Under the pieces are notes generated by a model. The model was not told where the DNA came from. It ran no database searches and saw only the letters and a program-made list of their open reading frames with translations. DNA of 64,000 nucleotides from Micropterix aruncella (taxonomy: Eukaryota > Arthropoda > Insecta > Lepidoptera > Micropterigidae). Shown one piece after another: positions 33,566 through 45,604 of the stretch. The position numbers and the translations under genes were made by a program. Within the stretch, counting starts at the first letter, position 1, and each line of letters opens with the position of its first letter. Location: the NCBI GenBank assembly GCA_944548615.1, contig OX155955.1, positions 4,017,863 to 4,081,862 on the forward strand. The letters run 5' to 3'.

Positions 33566-33771
33566 GACCGCCGAGCTTTAAATTATTAATGTTTAATTGT
33601 TTAGTGTTTAAATTATTAATGTTTAAGTGGAAACATGTTATTAGCATTATCTTTGAAATTTAATAATCTTGTACCTACCCAATATTTTGTAAAAGCTGTT
33701 TCTTTCCTTAACAATAATTTTAAAAACAAAAAAAAAGCCTTGGGTGACGGGTTCGGGTTTCATAATTTATG
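33566..33771. other. AT-rich spacer
   Basis: TTAAATTATTAATGTTTAA is repeated twice near 33580-33625. No gene. Confidence 0.4.
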
Positions 33772-33870
33772 TATGTTCGTTTGTTTGTTTGTTTATACTC
33801 TTTATTGTGAAATGTCACAATGGGCGGGTTTATTGTCATATGACAATCTCTTACAACCAACCCTATATCC
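33772..33870 (-). mobile_element. tRNA-derived SINE, 3' fragment
   Basis: (GTTT)n, then CACAATGGGCGGGTTTATTG, TCATATGACAA and TTACAACCAACCC match the 3' half of the minus-strand SINE at 53025-53312. The tRNA head is missing, so it is 5'-truncated. Confidence 0.7.
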
Positions 33871-34720
33871 GTTTCATCTCCGAAAAAAAAATGCCCGTTT
33901 GCAATACTTTACCTCTGGCTTAAAAATAATATAAAATATAATGCCAGGCTCAGCGCATGGATTGTCAAAGAGAAAAATATTTATATCCAACGGAATAGTG
34001 ACATTAGGCAGAGATAGACAAGATTGTGTTTTGAAATATTTAAAATGTCCTACTAGAATATATATTAATATGATAAGGGAAGAAATTTATATTCGTATAT
34101 TTTTTCCTCAAATAAATAACGGTGTATTTTATGGCCCATATTCGTTATAAAAATGGAGTTATGGTTTTGTTATAAGTAGTGACAATTTATGATTTTAGCA
34201 GATTTCCTTGTTTTGAAGTAGCAAAAACCATAAAAGTGGGTTTTAAAAGAAATCCGTCAGTCGTACCTTTGATTAGATACGGTTTTAGATTTCTGAATGT
34301 AATACTACGATAAATGCACGCAGTTAGGATTTTACTAAGAAACGCAACGTATAAATGGCACTTATAGCTCCAAACATAAATTAATCTTCTCTTATGTTCG
34401 ATATGGCTGCGTTCGTATTGCAGTATGGCAGCGCACTATAGATAGCGCTCTAAACACCCTTATATGGTACCTCATCTCGAAATAGGATAATAATATTGAG
34501 AAACGAATTTTTTAAATCATAGCTCTTAACATTTTTAATGTTATTTACATAAATATGTCAATTTTTAATGTGGCATACAGGTATTATCTAGGCACTTTAA
34601 GGCCTGAAAACTAGTAGATGGCATCTCCGTATTATGTCTGTGATGTAATCAGCTTATGAGAAATACGATAGATGCCTCTAATAATTGAACGTTATTAAGT
34701 TGTCATATATTTGTGGGATT
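33871..34720. other. AT-rich spacer, no gene seen
   Basis: A 69-codon plus-strand frame (33941-34150) is unrecognised. Confidence 0.4.
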
Positions 34721-34724
34721 TTAC

Positions 34725-34953
34725 AACCATTAATTTTTTTCACTCGCAATCAAAATAATGTAGTAATTCCGAAAGTGGCTTTCTATATACCAAAAATCAT
34801 TTACATAGGTATTTGGGGTTTAAATTTTTCAACTCGTTGCCAGCAGAAATTAAAAAACTTCAAGAGGTTGCATTTAAGAAATGCATAAAACGAAACCTAA
34901 CCATGCATGCTCTCTGTAATTTGGACGAATTTGAAAAGGCCGTCTTAATTTAA
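34725..34953 (+). pseudogene. LINE reverse transcriptase C-terminal remnant
   Basis: The frames read NNVVIPK then (with a shift) FNSLPAEIKKLQEVAFKKCI, KRNLTMHALCNLDEFEKAVL and a stop. The (F/W)N.LP.EI+....F+..(L/I)++.L pattern is the usual end of CR1/jockey-type LINE ORF2 proteins. The parent element is otherwise lost. Confidence 0.6.
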
Positions 34954-36049
34954 ATAATAATATAACATTTATCAAATTTACTTTGTCCTGTATTTTGTTT
35001 TTTAGTGTTGATTTTATTGTAAAAGGTATTGTTAAAAAACTGTTTATTTGAAAATTTTTGTTTGACTATTTTTTTAAACATATTGATTATTTAAAACAAT
35101 TTTTTTTAAATATTTTTTTGTTATTTGAGTCTGTTTGATTTTGATTTTTATAATTGATCCGAAGGTGCCTTGCTCTGCCTTTACATATAAAAAGTGTATG
35201 TACACGTAATGAAGTTATGAATAACTTTTAGCAAATATAAAATGACGTATTCCACAGTATGTACTTTTTGGAATTAATACACTATGACTATAACTATGAC
35301 TAATGCATTACCTCGAGACACTGGGAAGGAGAATAACTAAATATAATTCCTATATTTTAACGATATCAATTTTAAAGAAATTCGTGCAAATAATATAATT
35401 TCCATAGATCGCCGGTTATCACGAGAGATGGTCTATGTGAGCGAAGAACTGTCAAACAAGGCAAAATTTTACGGTTTGTTATAGTGATGAGTTTCGCTTG
35501 TTATTTTGATATATTCAAGAGGTAAAAACGAAGTTATAGCTTGTAACTTGTACTTAACGGCTTACCGGTTATTATTTATTTATTTAATTTATAAATCCAA
35601 GCATTTACATATTTGCCTTAGTAATGTTCATATCCATTAATAGTTATTACATTTATTCTATGAGTTAGCATTTGTGTACTGCTGCCTCCTAACTATGTAA
35701 TTGCAGGTACTTGTTCCAAGGCAGCCAGCGTTTTAGTTTTTATATACTTATATTAGGAAAATTAGAAAAGACATGTAAAGTACCATAATAAGTATAATAA
35801 TAAATATTAATTATAATTATAAAACATATAGAATAAAGCGCAATTATATGGAGTCACTCGCGGTTGACTCAGGACGCGTCCCGAATGTACTCGATCGCCG
35901 TTTGTGTATCGGTCTAATTATCATGGAAGTAAAAGTATTGATGATCTGGAGAACCGCATCAATACTACGGAAAGCGTAGTTTCGTATTCAATAGAAATAC
36001 TAAAGCAGCAAAGCTACAAAGGGAGTAAGGGGAGATCGAAACAACATCT
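34954..36049. other. AT-rich spacer
   Basis: A T-rich block follows the LINE remnant. A plus-strand frame of 86 codons at 35904-36164 is not recognised. Confidence 0.4.
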
Positions 36050-36385
36050 TATCCGGCCCAATTGTCATCCTCGCTTGCTCGCGCTAGTGGTTCTCTTCAA
36101 AATAGCTCCCGGCGACCCAGGGATCGTCGCCGTGTGCCCTGCTATACAACAAACGTGGCAATAATGACCGAGCTTAGGCGGTATAACCTATCACCCAGTA
36201 AGGCAACTATCTGGAAACGGCTTCAGTGGCCTGGAGTGCCAAATACTCTCCAAAAGTTCTGGTGCAGAAGGCAACGGGAAACCACTGCGCTATTTTCCCT
36301 AGTACTCAGCTTCATATGGATCGAAAAGAAGTATGCAGATCTGTCTGCCAACCTTCACTAGAGGCACCCAAAGAAGAAGAAGAAT
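36050..36385 (+). repeat. Probable LINE/SINE 3' end with GAA tail
   Basis: A locally GC-rich block with TCTGGTGCAGAAGGCAACGG, GAAACCACTGCGCTATTTTC and a closing AAAGAAGAAGAAGAA tail. The block resembles 3' regions of RTE-type elements common in insect genomes. No second copy is in this window, so this is a tentative call. Overlapping frames here are not genes. Confidence 0.4.
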
Positions 36386-37349
36386 CATTACAAATAAGTT
36401 CAATAATAATAATTATTAATAACAATAGGAAAAATATGAATTAATATGGAAAATATATAAATTAAAATAGAATAAGGAAAATCGATTATAGTATGAAATT
36501 AGTTCAAAGGTTAAATTGTCATGCTAATAATAATAAAATGTTAAAAATCAAAATTAAATTACAAGAGATAGCCATAAGAATGTTAGGATGACCGGGACCC
36601 ATCGTTGCTTTTTCTTCACAATGACAGACTGATTTTCCGGCACGAGGCTGTACTGAGGCAATCGCCCAGTGAGATTGCGCTTCTGTATTAGTCTACTCGG
36701 CCAAATTGGTACATTTTGTTTTTGTCCCGTCGAGTGCTGCGGTTATGTGGGATGAATAAATCCTCTACCTGTCTAACACGGTCATATTGCCACTGCTGTA
36801 TTGTCAACAGACCTTCCACTAGTCGCCATTAAAAATTTAATTATTCACAGGAATATACTGCCCTATTTGGTTACAAACATTTTGACAAATAAAGTGCAGA
36901 ATTTTTCCGGAGGTGATTTAAATCACATTTCATTTAAAAAATAATAATTTTATTTTTCATTCGTTAAAAACAACATAAAATCAGTGACGTTTTTTAGTGA
37001 AATATTGGTCATTTTGTTTTAGTAGTTGTTGTCGTATTGCTTTTTTTTATTGTAATAGATTTAATGAGGTATTTGCTTATGAATCAAAATCTTGTCCTTT
37101 AAGTTTTATCTATTTATTTATTTAACAAATAATTACTATAAAACATTGATTTGCTTACAAAAATAACAGGAACCGAATGGCAAAACCTTTACCTTTTGCT
37201 TATTTGATTCTGTCACCCAACTGGGACTAGCCCGTTCTAGGGTGGACAGCACTTTAATTTTAAAATAAAGTTTGTTTGATGGCTTGATTGCTTACAAATG
37301 TACAAGTTTTAGTAAAAAGCTAATAACACTAAATTGCCCTAAAATGTGG
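36386..37349. other. AT-rich spacer
   Basis: No gene. (TTTA)n near 37110 followed by CAAATAATTACTATAAAAC may be another LINE 3' tail on the minus strand; not certain. Confidence 0.35.
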
Positions 37350-39230
37350 TCTTCAAAATAATAATAATAATAATAATAATAAAACTTATTAAAAGATAAT
37401 ATAATAATTAAAATGCAATTCCATTATATAATCGGCAATAATATAAAATTCGATTAAATAATATAAATAAAGTTAAATGTGAGAAAAGAAATAAACAGTC
37501 ATTAATATTGAATATATGTTAAGTAATAAAGGATTTAATATAAAATATCTAGTCAAAGAAAGTACAATTCATTGTCAAAATAATATATAACAACAAAGAC
37601 AAATATTTTTTGGTAGTTAGTTCAATGTTAAAATATATTCAACATATATGTTTAAAATATGTTTAAATTCGTGCACCAAAGTTTTATTAAACTATTATTT
37701 CTAACATTTGATGTATGGTTTGTCTGTCATGATTCGATAACCATTTCTTTAATTTATTTTTGAATTCCCTAAATGTCAAATTCATTTTTATTTCCATATT
37801 GATCAGATTATAAAATCTCGGCGCAATGAAAGAGTAATGTCTTTATCCAAATGATGTTTTGATTCTGGGTATTATAAGGCTATTTTGTATAATTTGTCTC
37901 GTTGATCTTCGGTTCTGAATTATTCCTAAATTTGAGTTATTGTCCGAAAATAGCCTTAAGAGGGAAGTTTTTAGAAAAAGTTGCCTTCAATCATGGACTT
38001 TAGCTTCTTTATAAAGTTCATTAGTGGGATGGCGATATGGTATACGCAGAATAATTTTTAATATGAATTTCTGCGTAATTTGCAATGGCTCTAGCAGGCC
38101 TTTACCACATCCACCCCATCCAATTATGCCGTAAGTAATAAGCGATTCACATAAAGCATAATAAACAGTTTTTGGTGTTTTGGAATCCAGAATTTTCCTT
38201 AGTTTTTGAAAACATATCCAAGGATTCGCACCTTCGTAGCCACGTTATGTATATGAAAGTCCCAACGGAGAAAGCAATCTAGAGTGATGCCTAGATATTT
38301 CCAAGATATTTCTCTTTATAGAGGCTGACAGTTACAAGACTATACGCTATCGCATTCGTGTACTACAATAGTTTTATTAGTAGTGGGTTGACCTCTGGTG
38401 TTAAAACTAAATGGCATGTATTTAGTTTTGCTATCATTAAGCGTTAACATAAAGTTTCCTAGCCAATTTTTACCAATTTCCATGCAATCGTTTGCTTTCT
38501 CAAATGTGTAATCCCAGTTTGAATCCTTGAATAGTATAACAGTGTCATCGGCATATGTGATGATTTTACCTACTAGTAACTGACATAAGTCGTTTATGTA
38601 TGTAGACGAGGAAACAAATAGGTCCCAAAACGCTACCCTGTGGCACACCATACGTGAGATGCTGTCTTTTACTCTGGAGGCCCTGGATGGTGACACGTTG
38701 TACCCTGTTGGATAGGTAACTATCAAACCATTTAAGACTTGTATAGTTAATTCCCACACTGCTCAGTTTGCACAATAATATTTCACGTGGAACATAGTCA
38801 AAAGCCTTTGCAAGATCAAGGAAAACTCCTAGACACTTGTCTGCTTTATCCACCGTTTCGACTATAAATTCTGTTAAGGCAGTTATAGCATCTGTTGTCC
38901 CTAAACCTTTCCTAAAACCGAACTGATTGTCTGAGAGTATTTTATTTTCAATTAAAAAATTATAGTCTCGCCTTTGCAAGTTTCTCGAAGATTTTGGAGA
39001 TTGTGTTTAAAATGGAAATAGGTCGATAATTATTGAGATCCTGCTTATCTCCTCCTTTATGTACGGGAATTATTTTGGCAATTTTTAATTTGTCACCAAA
39101 AATTCCGCTTTTAAAACTCACATTAATAATAGGTTTCAGCTAGTTTAAATACGCATGTCCCGACCCCATCATCCCCCACCGCTGACTTATTTTTAAGGCT
39201 GCCTATTACTTTCTTAATTTCGTCTCTAAA
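37350..39230 (-). mobile_element. CR1/jockey-type LINE, 5'-truncated
   Basis: Contains the reverse transcriptase pseudogene 37687-39230 and a 3' UTR that ends in an (ATT)n tract (37358-37382 on the plus strand). The 5' end stops within the RT N-terminal region, next to a duplicated AATTTGATATA word (39233-39260) that may mark the junction. Confidence 0.75.
37687..39230 (-). pseudogene. LINE reverse transcriptase (near-complete RT, frameshifted)
   Basis: From right to left: GSLKNKSAVGDDGVG; GIFGDKLKIAKIIPVHKGGD; LNNYRPISILNTISKIFEKL; QFGFRKGLGTTDAITAL; FLDLAKAFDYVPREILL; GVPQGSVLGP; ITYADDTVILF; then thumb-region blocks (YLGITLDCFLRWDFHIHNVA, GIIGWGGCGKG) and a stop at 37687. These are the ordered RT motifs of non-LTR retrotransposons. 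The YADD catalytic pair is intact, but at least three frameshifts break the protein. Its role was copying element RNA into a nicked chromosomal target. The endonuclease domain is missing. Confidence 0.9.
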
Positions 39231-39729
39231 TTAATTTGATATACATATATAGTAATTTGATATATCAGGTAAGTTCAATGAGTATTTCTTCTGTGGCTTT
39301 ACGAAATTTTTCTTCTTTCCGAGCTCGGTATTATAAATATTATTTTATTGTTGTTAAATTTAATGTCAAAACACAGAATATTTTTAGTCGAGCTTTACAA
39401 ATTAACCGAATAAATGAACCAAATTTTGAGAATATTTTGGATAAAAGGACACAAAATATATTCGAAAAGAATAGAATAACTTTATTTTGCTTAAAAAAAT
39501 AAGAACTTCACATAAAGAAGACTACACTGTTTAAAAATATAATTAATGCACAAATGGCGGATTTATCACTATAGCTATGTCTCACAGTTAACCTTTTGAT
39601 AAACTAATATTTTCTTGTCATCGTACAGTACACATAGAAGTGATAAAATTAAATTTTAAATATACTAAGAGAAATATATGCTAATAAATTTTGCAAAGGT
39701 TACAATACACCATTTTTACAATTTATGCC
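39231..39729. other. AT-rich spacer
   Basis: An 88-codon plus-strand frame at 39236-39502 is AT-driven and unrecognised. Confidence 0.4.
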
Positions 39730-39930
39730 CAGGGAAAGATAGAGAGGATAAGGTGAGGATATTTAGTCAGTGGCTGAGCTGAAGCAAATGTTCTTCAACA
39801 ACTTTTTAAAATTGAGCAACGAAAGTGCATGCCTGAGAGTGTGGGAGCTGATTCCATAAACGAGCAAACCGGTCCGTAAAAGAGTACTTGTAAACAGAAG
39901 AGTAATGTAACGAAATGCCGAGTGTGTATT
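39730..39930 (-). pseudogene. LINE C-terminal remnant
   Basis: The minus strand reads KYSFTDRFARLWNQLPHSQA, CTFVAQF, then KKLLKNICFSS after a shift. RLWNQLP followed by a short linker and F+..(L/V)+ is the end of jockey-type ORF2. The same block occurs at 50562-50680 and 51200-51319. Confidence 0.65.
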
Positions 39931-41065
39931 CAAATTTATATAAATAGTTTTTAATCACGTTTAAACTAAGTAAATAATGTAGTTTTTTTTAATTAAGGTC
40001 CCACCTGCAATGTTTTCTTTCGAAAACCTTAAAATGTCGCAAAAAAATGTCATACCTAAAATTATTTTGAGACGAAAAATAAGCATAAAAGCTTGCTTAT
40101 TTTTGGTAACATTTTAACCTTTTAAGTAAAAAAATACCATGCGTTTTACTATTATTTATAAAACAAATGTTTATTTTAAAAAGTTTGTTTATTTTAAGAA
40201 CTTTTTTCTGGAACAAATGAAGTCAGGCTACTTGTAGCTAGAAAATACGACTATTAATAATTAACGACCATCTCGCTTTCAATTAAAAACTGTTTTTATA
40301 CAAATAAAAGTAAATATTCATACATGTCAACCTTTGATTTTTTAAATATTAATCTAAAAGAATGTCGACATTACAGCTACGATTGATGACGTCGCTATTT
40401 TCCGTTAATTGGCTATTTTTCCTCAGACTTAAATATTTGTATTATATATATAAAATATTTTTAGATTTTTAAAAATTCTTTTGGCGAATTCAAGATGGCT
40501 TCCTATTTAATTTACATTACAAACCACCAACAACCGCATATAGCGCTAGTTGTAAACATTAGAACGATAAGAGATCAAGTAAATATCTTTTAAAAAATTA
40601 AAAACACGACTGCCGTTACAGAAAGTGAACTATTGTATTTAAAAGGATTTTTTCCGAGTACGATTGCGTTGTTTTAATTTTTTTCCAAAATGTTTAATTG
40701 GAATAAATTCGTAAAAAACAAAAACGGTTAATAAAAAATCGGTAATACTTTGTGGAGCGTAATAATTTACTTTTATAATTTATTTTGTTAAATTAATATT
40801 CCAAATATTTCTCTCCAATACTAGGCTTAACGAATCTATTTCTGACGGCCGCGAAGAGGAAGAACGAAAAAAACTAAACTGTCAAATGAAATTCGTTATT
40901 CTGTAAGTGATTTTTGTATATAGATCCATTATTTATAACTCTTCTTTATCACAGAATATAATACACGAATGAAAGTAATAATTCAGTATGTATATTTTAA
41001 GATTTTCTGCTATAAACTCAGTATATTGTATTGCAGGATTATAGTTGAAGGTTCTTTAAAATGTA
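39931..41065. other. AT-rich spacer, no gene seen
   Basis: No credible frame. TGACGTCG near 40388 is the only GC-rich word of note. Confidence 0.5.
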
Positions 41066-41305
41066 CACGGTCTGGTTGCTTAGTGGATAGGTCGCCTGAT
41101 CTTGTATTGTAAATTTCCGTGTTCGATTGCCGGCTAGGTAACCATTTTTAATCCGTTATGATAAAAAATCAACGGAAATTCATTTGGATTTTGTCGATCG
41201 AATACAATGACAAGGGAGACACACTCGTATTACATGCACCCACACTTATAAACATTTCATAGATGGGTTGGTTGTACGAGACCGTCCTATGATAATATAT
41301 TTTTT
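41066..41305 (+). mobile_element. tRNA-derived SINE
   Basis: The head has an A-box-like TAGTGGATAGGTCGCC and a B box GTTCGATTGCC (from 41121), the internal RNA polymerase III promoter of tRNA genes. The tRNA-unrelated body follows (AATCAACGGAAATTCATTTG, TCGATCGAATACAATG), as in the reverse copy at 53025-53312. It lacks acceptor-stem complementarity, so it is not a functional tRNA gene. Confidence 0.8.
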
Positions 41306-41930
41306 ATTTTTATATTTGTTAGTTACATTCAACAACGTTCAAATGCAAAAGCACAAAAGAAAATTAATTTCCTACCAAGGAACACTCGTATGCTTCTAAA
41401 TGTAGGCATACATCTGTCTGAGCCCAATTGATCTGAATCTGTCATAGGCATACATCTGTCTGAATCTGAGCTAACTTGAATATAAATTAAATGCAAATGT
41501 TTTCCTAATGTACTGAGTAAAGCATTTTTGGCATAAATAAAGAACAATTATATTATTGTAGTTTAAATTTCTGACAAATTTTGTACGTTTATTCTGCCAT
41601 TTTTATCTGCTGAATATCTGCAAAAATTTTTTGTTGCAATTTCAATTTCAGTTTCAATTTCAATTTATTTCCAAAAAAATTTAACAGATTGTAGAAACGT
41701 AATATCTAGGTTCATTTAAATTACAGTCTATTAGTCAGTTTTTACAATATCCAAATTTATCACCACGTACATACAGTTCAACGTAGTTCATTATTGCTTT
41801 TATGACACGTCGATATGCAACATTTCAGTACTGGCGATAATCAAAATAATTTTTAAGATGTACTTACTAAAACCACAAATTAAAATAATCAAGAAATATA
41901 AAATAAGAAAAAGTAAGAATAATTCAAAAA
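41306..41930. other. AT-rich spacer
   Basis: A short direct repeat of GGCATACATCTGTCTGA occurs at 41404 and 41447, inside a 72-codon minus-strand frame that is not credible. A TTTCAATTTCAG tandem lies near 41640. Confidence 0.45.
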
Positions 41931-41932
41931 TG

Positions 41933-43640
41933 CTACTTAAAATAACAAAAAAAAATGGCCAAAAAATTCAAAATATATTTAAAATTAACAAACTCCTCGA
42001 TCGAATAAAAAGCTTTATCTAATAAGAATCCTTTAAGTAACGTCTTGAATAAGCTTTCCACTTGAACTGTTTTTAAACCTTCCGGTAGCTTGTTACAGTA
42101 ATATGGCCCGGAGAATTTTGCGACTTGCCTTGCTGTGTTTAGTTTAGTACACGGTATAAAAAAATAAAAAATATTTCTCGTATTTTTAGTATGTTTATCT
42201 GAAAACTTTTTATAATGTGTTTCTTTGTTCTTAAAAAACTCAGTCAGTAACTTAAAGAAATAGAGTGAGGTTAAAGTGATGATTGTTAGCCTTTTAAAAA
42301 TGGGTCGACACGACTCTTCCTATTTCATCTTTGCAATTATTCGTGCTGCTCTCTTTTGGACCTATAAATATGGGTTCCTTATGACAAGCAAAACAATTTC
42401 CACAGATGGTAATGGCATAACTTAGGATAGCTTCAATATAGCTGAAATAAACATTCCCTGTTTGCAATTCATCCAACGAACTTCTTACAATACTCAAAGC
42501 ATAACATACCCGACTTAACCTAGTTTCAAGGTTTTCACAGTGGAAGTACCATTTTATAAGTTCGTCCACATGAACACCTAAAAATCTAATACAAGGAGTT
42601 TGAGGAATGTCAGTGTTATTTATTGAAAATATTATTGGTGAACCTTTATTCCGTTACTAAAAAAAAGTTACTTTTAGATGCAATTAGTGTAAGGTTGTTG
42701 CTTTCAAACCAACTATTAAGTTTACGTAGATTAATTTTAACGTTAATCAATTCATTCTTTCATATCTTTACCGGCAACAATTAAACTAGTGTCTACGGCA
42801 AACATCGTTACATTTATTTCACTAAAATACATTGGTAAATCATTTACATATAAATTATCATTTACATTTACTAAAAATAGAATAGGGCCCAAAATGGAAC
42901 CCTGCAGGAAGCCAAATTTATTAGTTAAATGGATCGAACAGTGCTTTGTAATGTTTTGATTGTGACAGTGTGTAATTTCCACGATTTGCGTTTTATTTTA
43001 TAAATATGAACCAAACCATTTTGTGCAGTCCCCCCTGACTCCATAATGATTTAGTTTGTTTAGTAAAATATCATGCCTAACGCAATCAAATGCCTTACTC
43101 AAATCGCAAAAAAATACCTAAGGTGTGGTAGTATTCCATTGGTTTGTAATTTACATAAGATATGAAATCCTCGATAGCTTCAGTAGTGGATTGTTTCGTC
43201 TATATCCAAATTGTCTTTCACTAAGAATATGGTTTGCATCAAAAAACGCAATTAATCTATTTTTGATCAGAGTCTCTATGATTTTTGAAAAAGAAGACAA
43301 AATTGCAATTGGTCTAATATTTCCAGTTTCAGTTCTTGCACCTGCTTTATAGAGTGGAATCACTTTTGATAATTTCAACTGTTCGGGAAAAACACTACTT
43401 TCTATAGAGGCATTTATAGCCTGCGTTAAGGGGTTTTTAATGTAATCTATTGCCCTATTAACAACAAACATTGGAATTTCATTCGTCCCTACTGAATGAC
43501 ATTTTTTTACTATATTTTCTACTTCCGTACTAGTGACGGGTTTCATAAATATTGAATTTGGATTTTGTCTTGCATTTGATAAGTAGAAACGAAATTCATT
43601 ATTGTTACATTGAGCCTTGTTTATTTTCAACGCTTATTTT
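41933..43640 (-). pseudogene. LINE reverse transcriptase, decayed
   Basis: From right to left: VFPEQLKLSKVIPLYKAGAR; IRPIAILSSFSKIIETLIKN; ILSERQFGYRR; GSILGPILFLV; MFAVDTSLIVAG; then a C-terminal run SLYFFKLLTEF, ARQVAKFSGPYY, LPEGLKTVQV and LDKAFYSIEEF before the stop at 41933. This is a second CR1/jockey-type RT, distinct from the one at 37.7-39.2 kb. The catalytic YADD box reads FAVD, so one metal-binding Asp is lost, and several frameshifts are present. Confidence 0.88.
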
Positions 43641-44110
43641 CTTCCTGTAAAGTGTGGCAGATAGTGTTTGCGCCATTTTTTCGGCCAGCGCGCAGCGTAG
43701 GGACGCTGCACTTCTATTGTGCTAGTAAACACATTAAATTACTCTGTCAGAGAGGCGCGCACGCTGCTAAAACAAACTTTTCGTATTTATAACTTGCCGC
43801 TAACCGCGAACGCCGCATACCGACTGAAACTGAAACCTCACATATATTTTCTGCATCCCTTTGTCTCCTCTCTTTTGTAGTTTGCAAACATCTACTTAAT
43901 TTTATTACACAGTGTGCCTGTGTTGTTTCTTTCACGGTTAGTGTATCGGGCACTGACTCGGTATGGATGTAGTTTATAAGTGGTATCTAACTCTTCGTCG
44001 AACTCGTGTCGAACCCTTTCGTCCGAGTTGCCTATTGACGGATAAACGGGTATTAGTATACAATAGTGACACCATTTCATTTAATTTCTTGTGTATCTGT
44101 AATATACATA
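43641..44110. other. Spacer, locally GC-rich
   Basis: 43660-43860 is balanced in composition. Small frames on both strands are not recognised. Confidence 0.4.
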
Positions 44111-44337
44111 TCCTACTAATATTATAAACGTGAAAGTTTGTAAGAATGTATGGATGTTTGTTACTCTTTCACGCAAAAACTACTGAATGGATTTTGATGA
44201 AACTTTACAATAATATAGCTTACACATCAGAATAACACATTGGCTATAATTTATAAAGATAAGTGTGAATTATCTAAAATATAACGATATGTCAAGTAAG
44301 TAGGAAAAAATCTAAGAAATTGATATTCGAAATTTAA

Positions 44338-44600
44338 CCCCTAGAGCCCCAATTGGCCGATATCGGCCACAAAACGATCCAGCGTGACGGCCCCGTTTTA
44401 ATATTATTTTAATTTAGTTTGTTCTATTATATTATGTTTTATTATGTTAATATGTTTTATTTTAATTATGGGTACAGTGGTTTGGCAGTAATTAATGTTT
44501 TGGTGAGACAGTGTCATAATTAATTTTTTTTTACTAATTTTTAATAAAATTTTTTGGGACATCAACTTGTTAATTGGCTGAGGGGCCGAGGCCTGAAGGG
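44338..44600. mobile_element. piggyBac-type MITE with TTAA duplication
   Basis: 263 bp flanked by TTAA (44334-44337, 44601-44604) and beginning CCCC / ending AGGG, so both ends read CCC inward. The related Helitron at 62197-62204 has a single TTAA at the same point and no insert, which is an in-window empty site. It contains the 16-bp perfect palindrome TGGCCGATATCGGCCA (44353-44368). No transposase is encoded. The TTAA target and CCY termini are piggyBac hallmarks. Confidence 0.85.
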
Positions 44601-44749
44601 TTAAATTCTAAGCGTCAACATATATTTTGAAAATTTTCTCAACAATAAATAATAATTAAATAATAAATTTAGAAAATATAGTGCAATTCGGTGGTTAAGT
44701 AACCCGACCATGTTGCCACAAGCCTAGGGAATGGAAATATTTTCCTGAA

Positions 44750-45022
44750 AGTGTGGAGCTCACAAAGACGTGTGGCCGACGTGGCGGATATCGGGCTAAA
44801 TACCTCCAATCATGATGATGAACAGTACAACCTTACCACGGCACCCAGTCCCCAGCCGAGCCACGGCAGCGGTTACCGTAACGGCGGGGCAGGGGGTGCT
44901 AAGAATCTCTGGGTACGATCAGGCTGCCAAACCAAACTAACCGATCCGGATGGAGAGTGATTGGAGAGGCGTATGCCTAACGGTGGGCGAATGCGCGCTG
45001 ATGAAGAAGAAGAAGAAGAAGT
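44750..45022 (+). mobile_element. RTE mini-element (5' and 3' ends fused)
   Basis: The first ~180 bp encode a Ser/Pro/Gly-rich stretch (TTAPSPQPSHGSGYRNGGAG), like the leader before the endonuclease of RTE-type elements. They join directly to AACCGATCCGGATGGAGAGT and GATTGGAGAGGCGTATGCC, the 3' end of the RTE copy at 23172-23370, followed by a GAA tail. An internally deleted RTE is the simplest reading; assignment of the 5' part is less sure than the 3' part. Confidence 0.55.
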
Positions 45023-45604
45023 AGGAAAAAAATCTGCCATCTGCGAGCTATTCTGGCGTGCGCCGCAAAAACCGTTGGAGTTACACGTATTTAATGTACA
45101 CTGGAAATGTTTATCTTAAATAGTCCTACAAAATAGCCAGCGACAGCATATATCTATATTTTATGTGTAAGCCATTATCGCCAAAATAGTGAACCATAAA
45201 TACAATAAAAAAATAAAAATTATTTCTAACGCACATTTGGTAGTAATAAATTGATTATTATATCAAAATAAATACTTTTATCACATCTGGTATCTAAAGT
45301 AGATAAATTTTGTCTTTTACAGTACATCATTTGGACAAATTTGGACAAATATTTGAATAGTTAAGACGATAACCAACCGATTGCGCGATATTATGGTGAT
45401 TTTTAATATATTGTTTTTATATTAAAAAAATAATTTAAATCGTTAGGTCATGTTTATTGGTCATATTATCAACAATTATGAATTCTTATCAAAATAAGTA
45501 AATTTATTGTCTCAAGTGTTTAAAACAAAAGACTATTGCCTTTTACTGAATAAATAGTTAAAGAGATAATACGACATAGGTATGGAACCGCGACCGTGTC
45601 GTAA

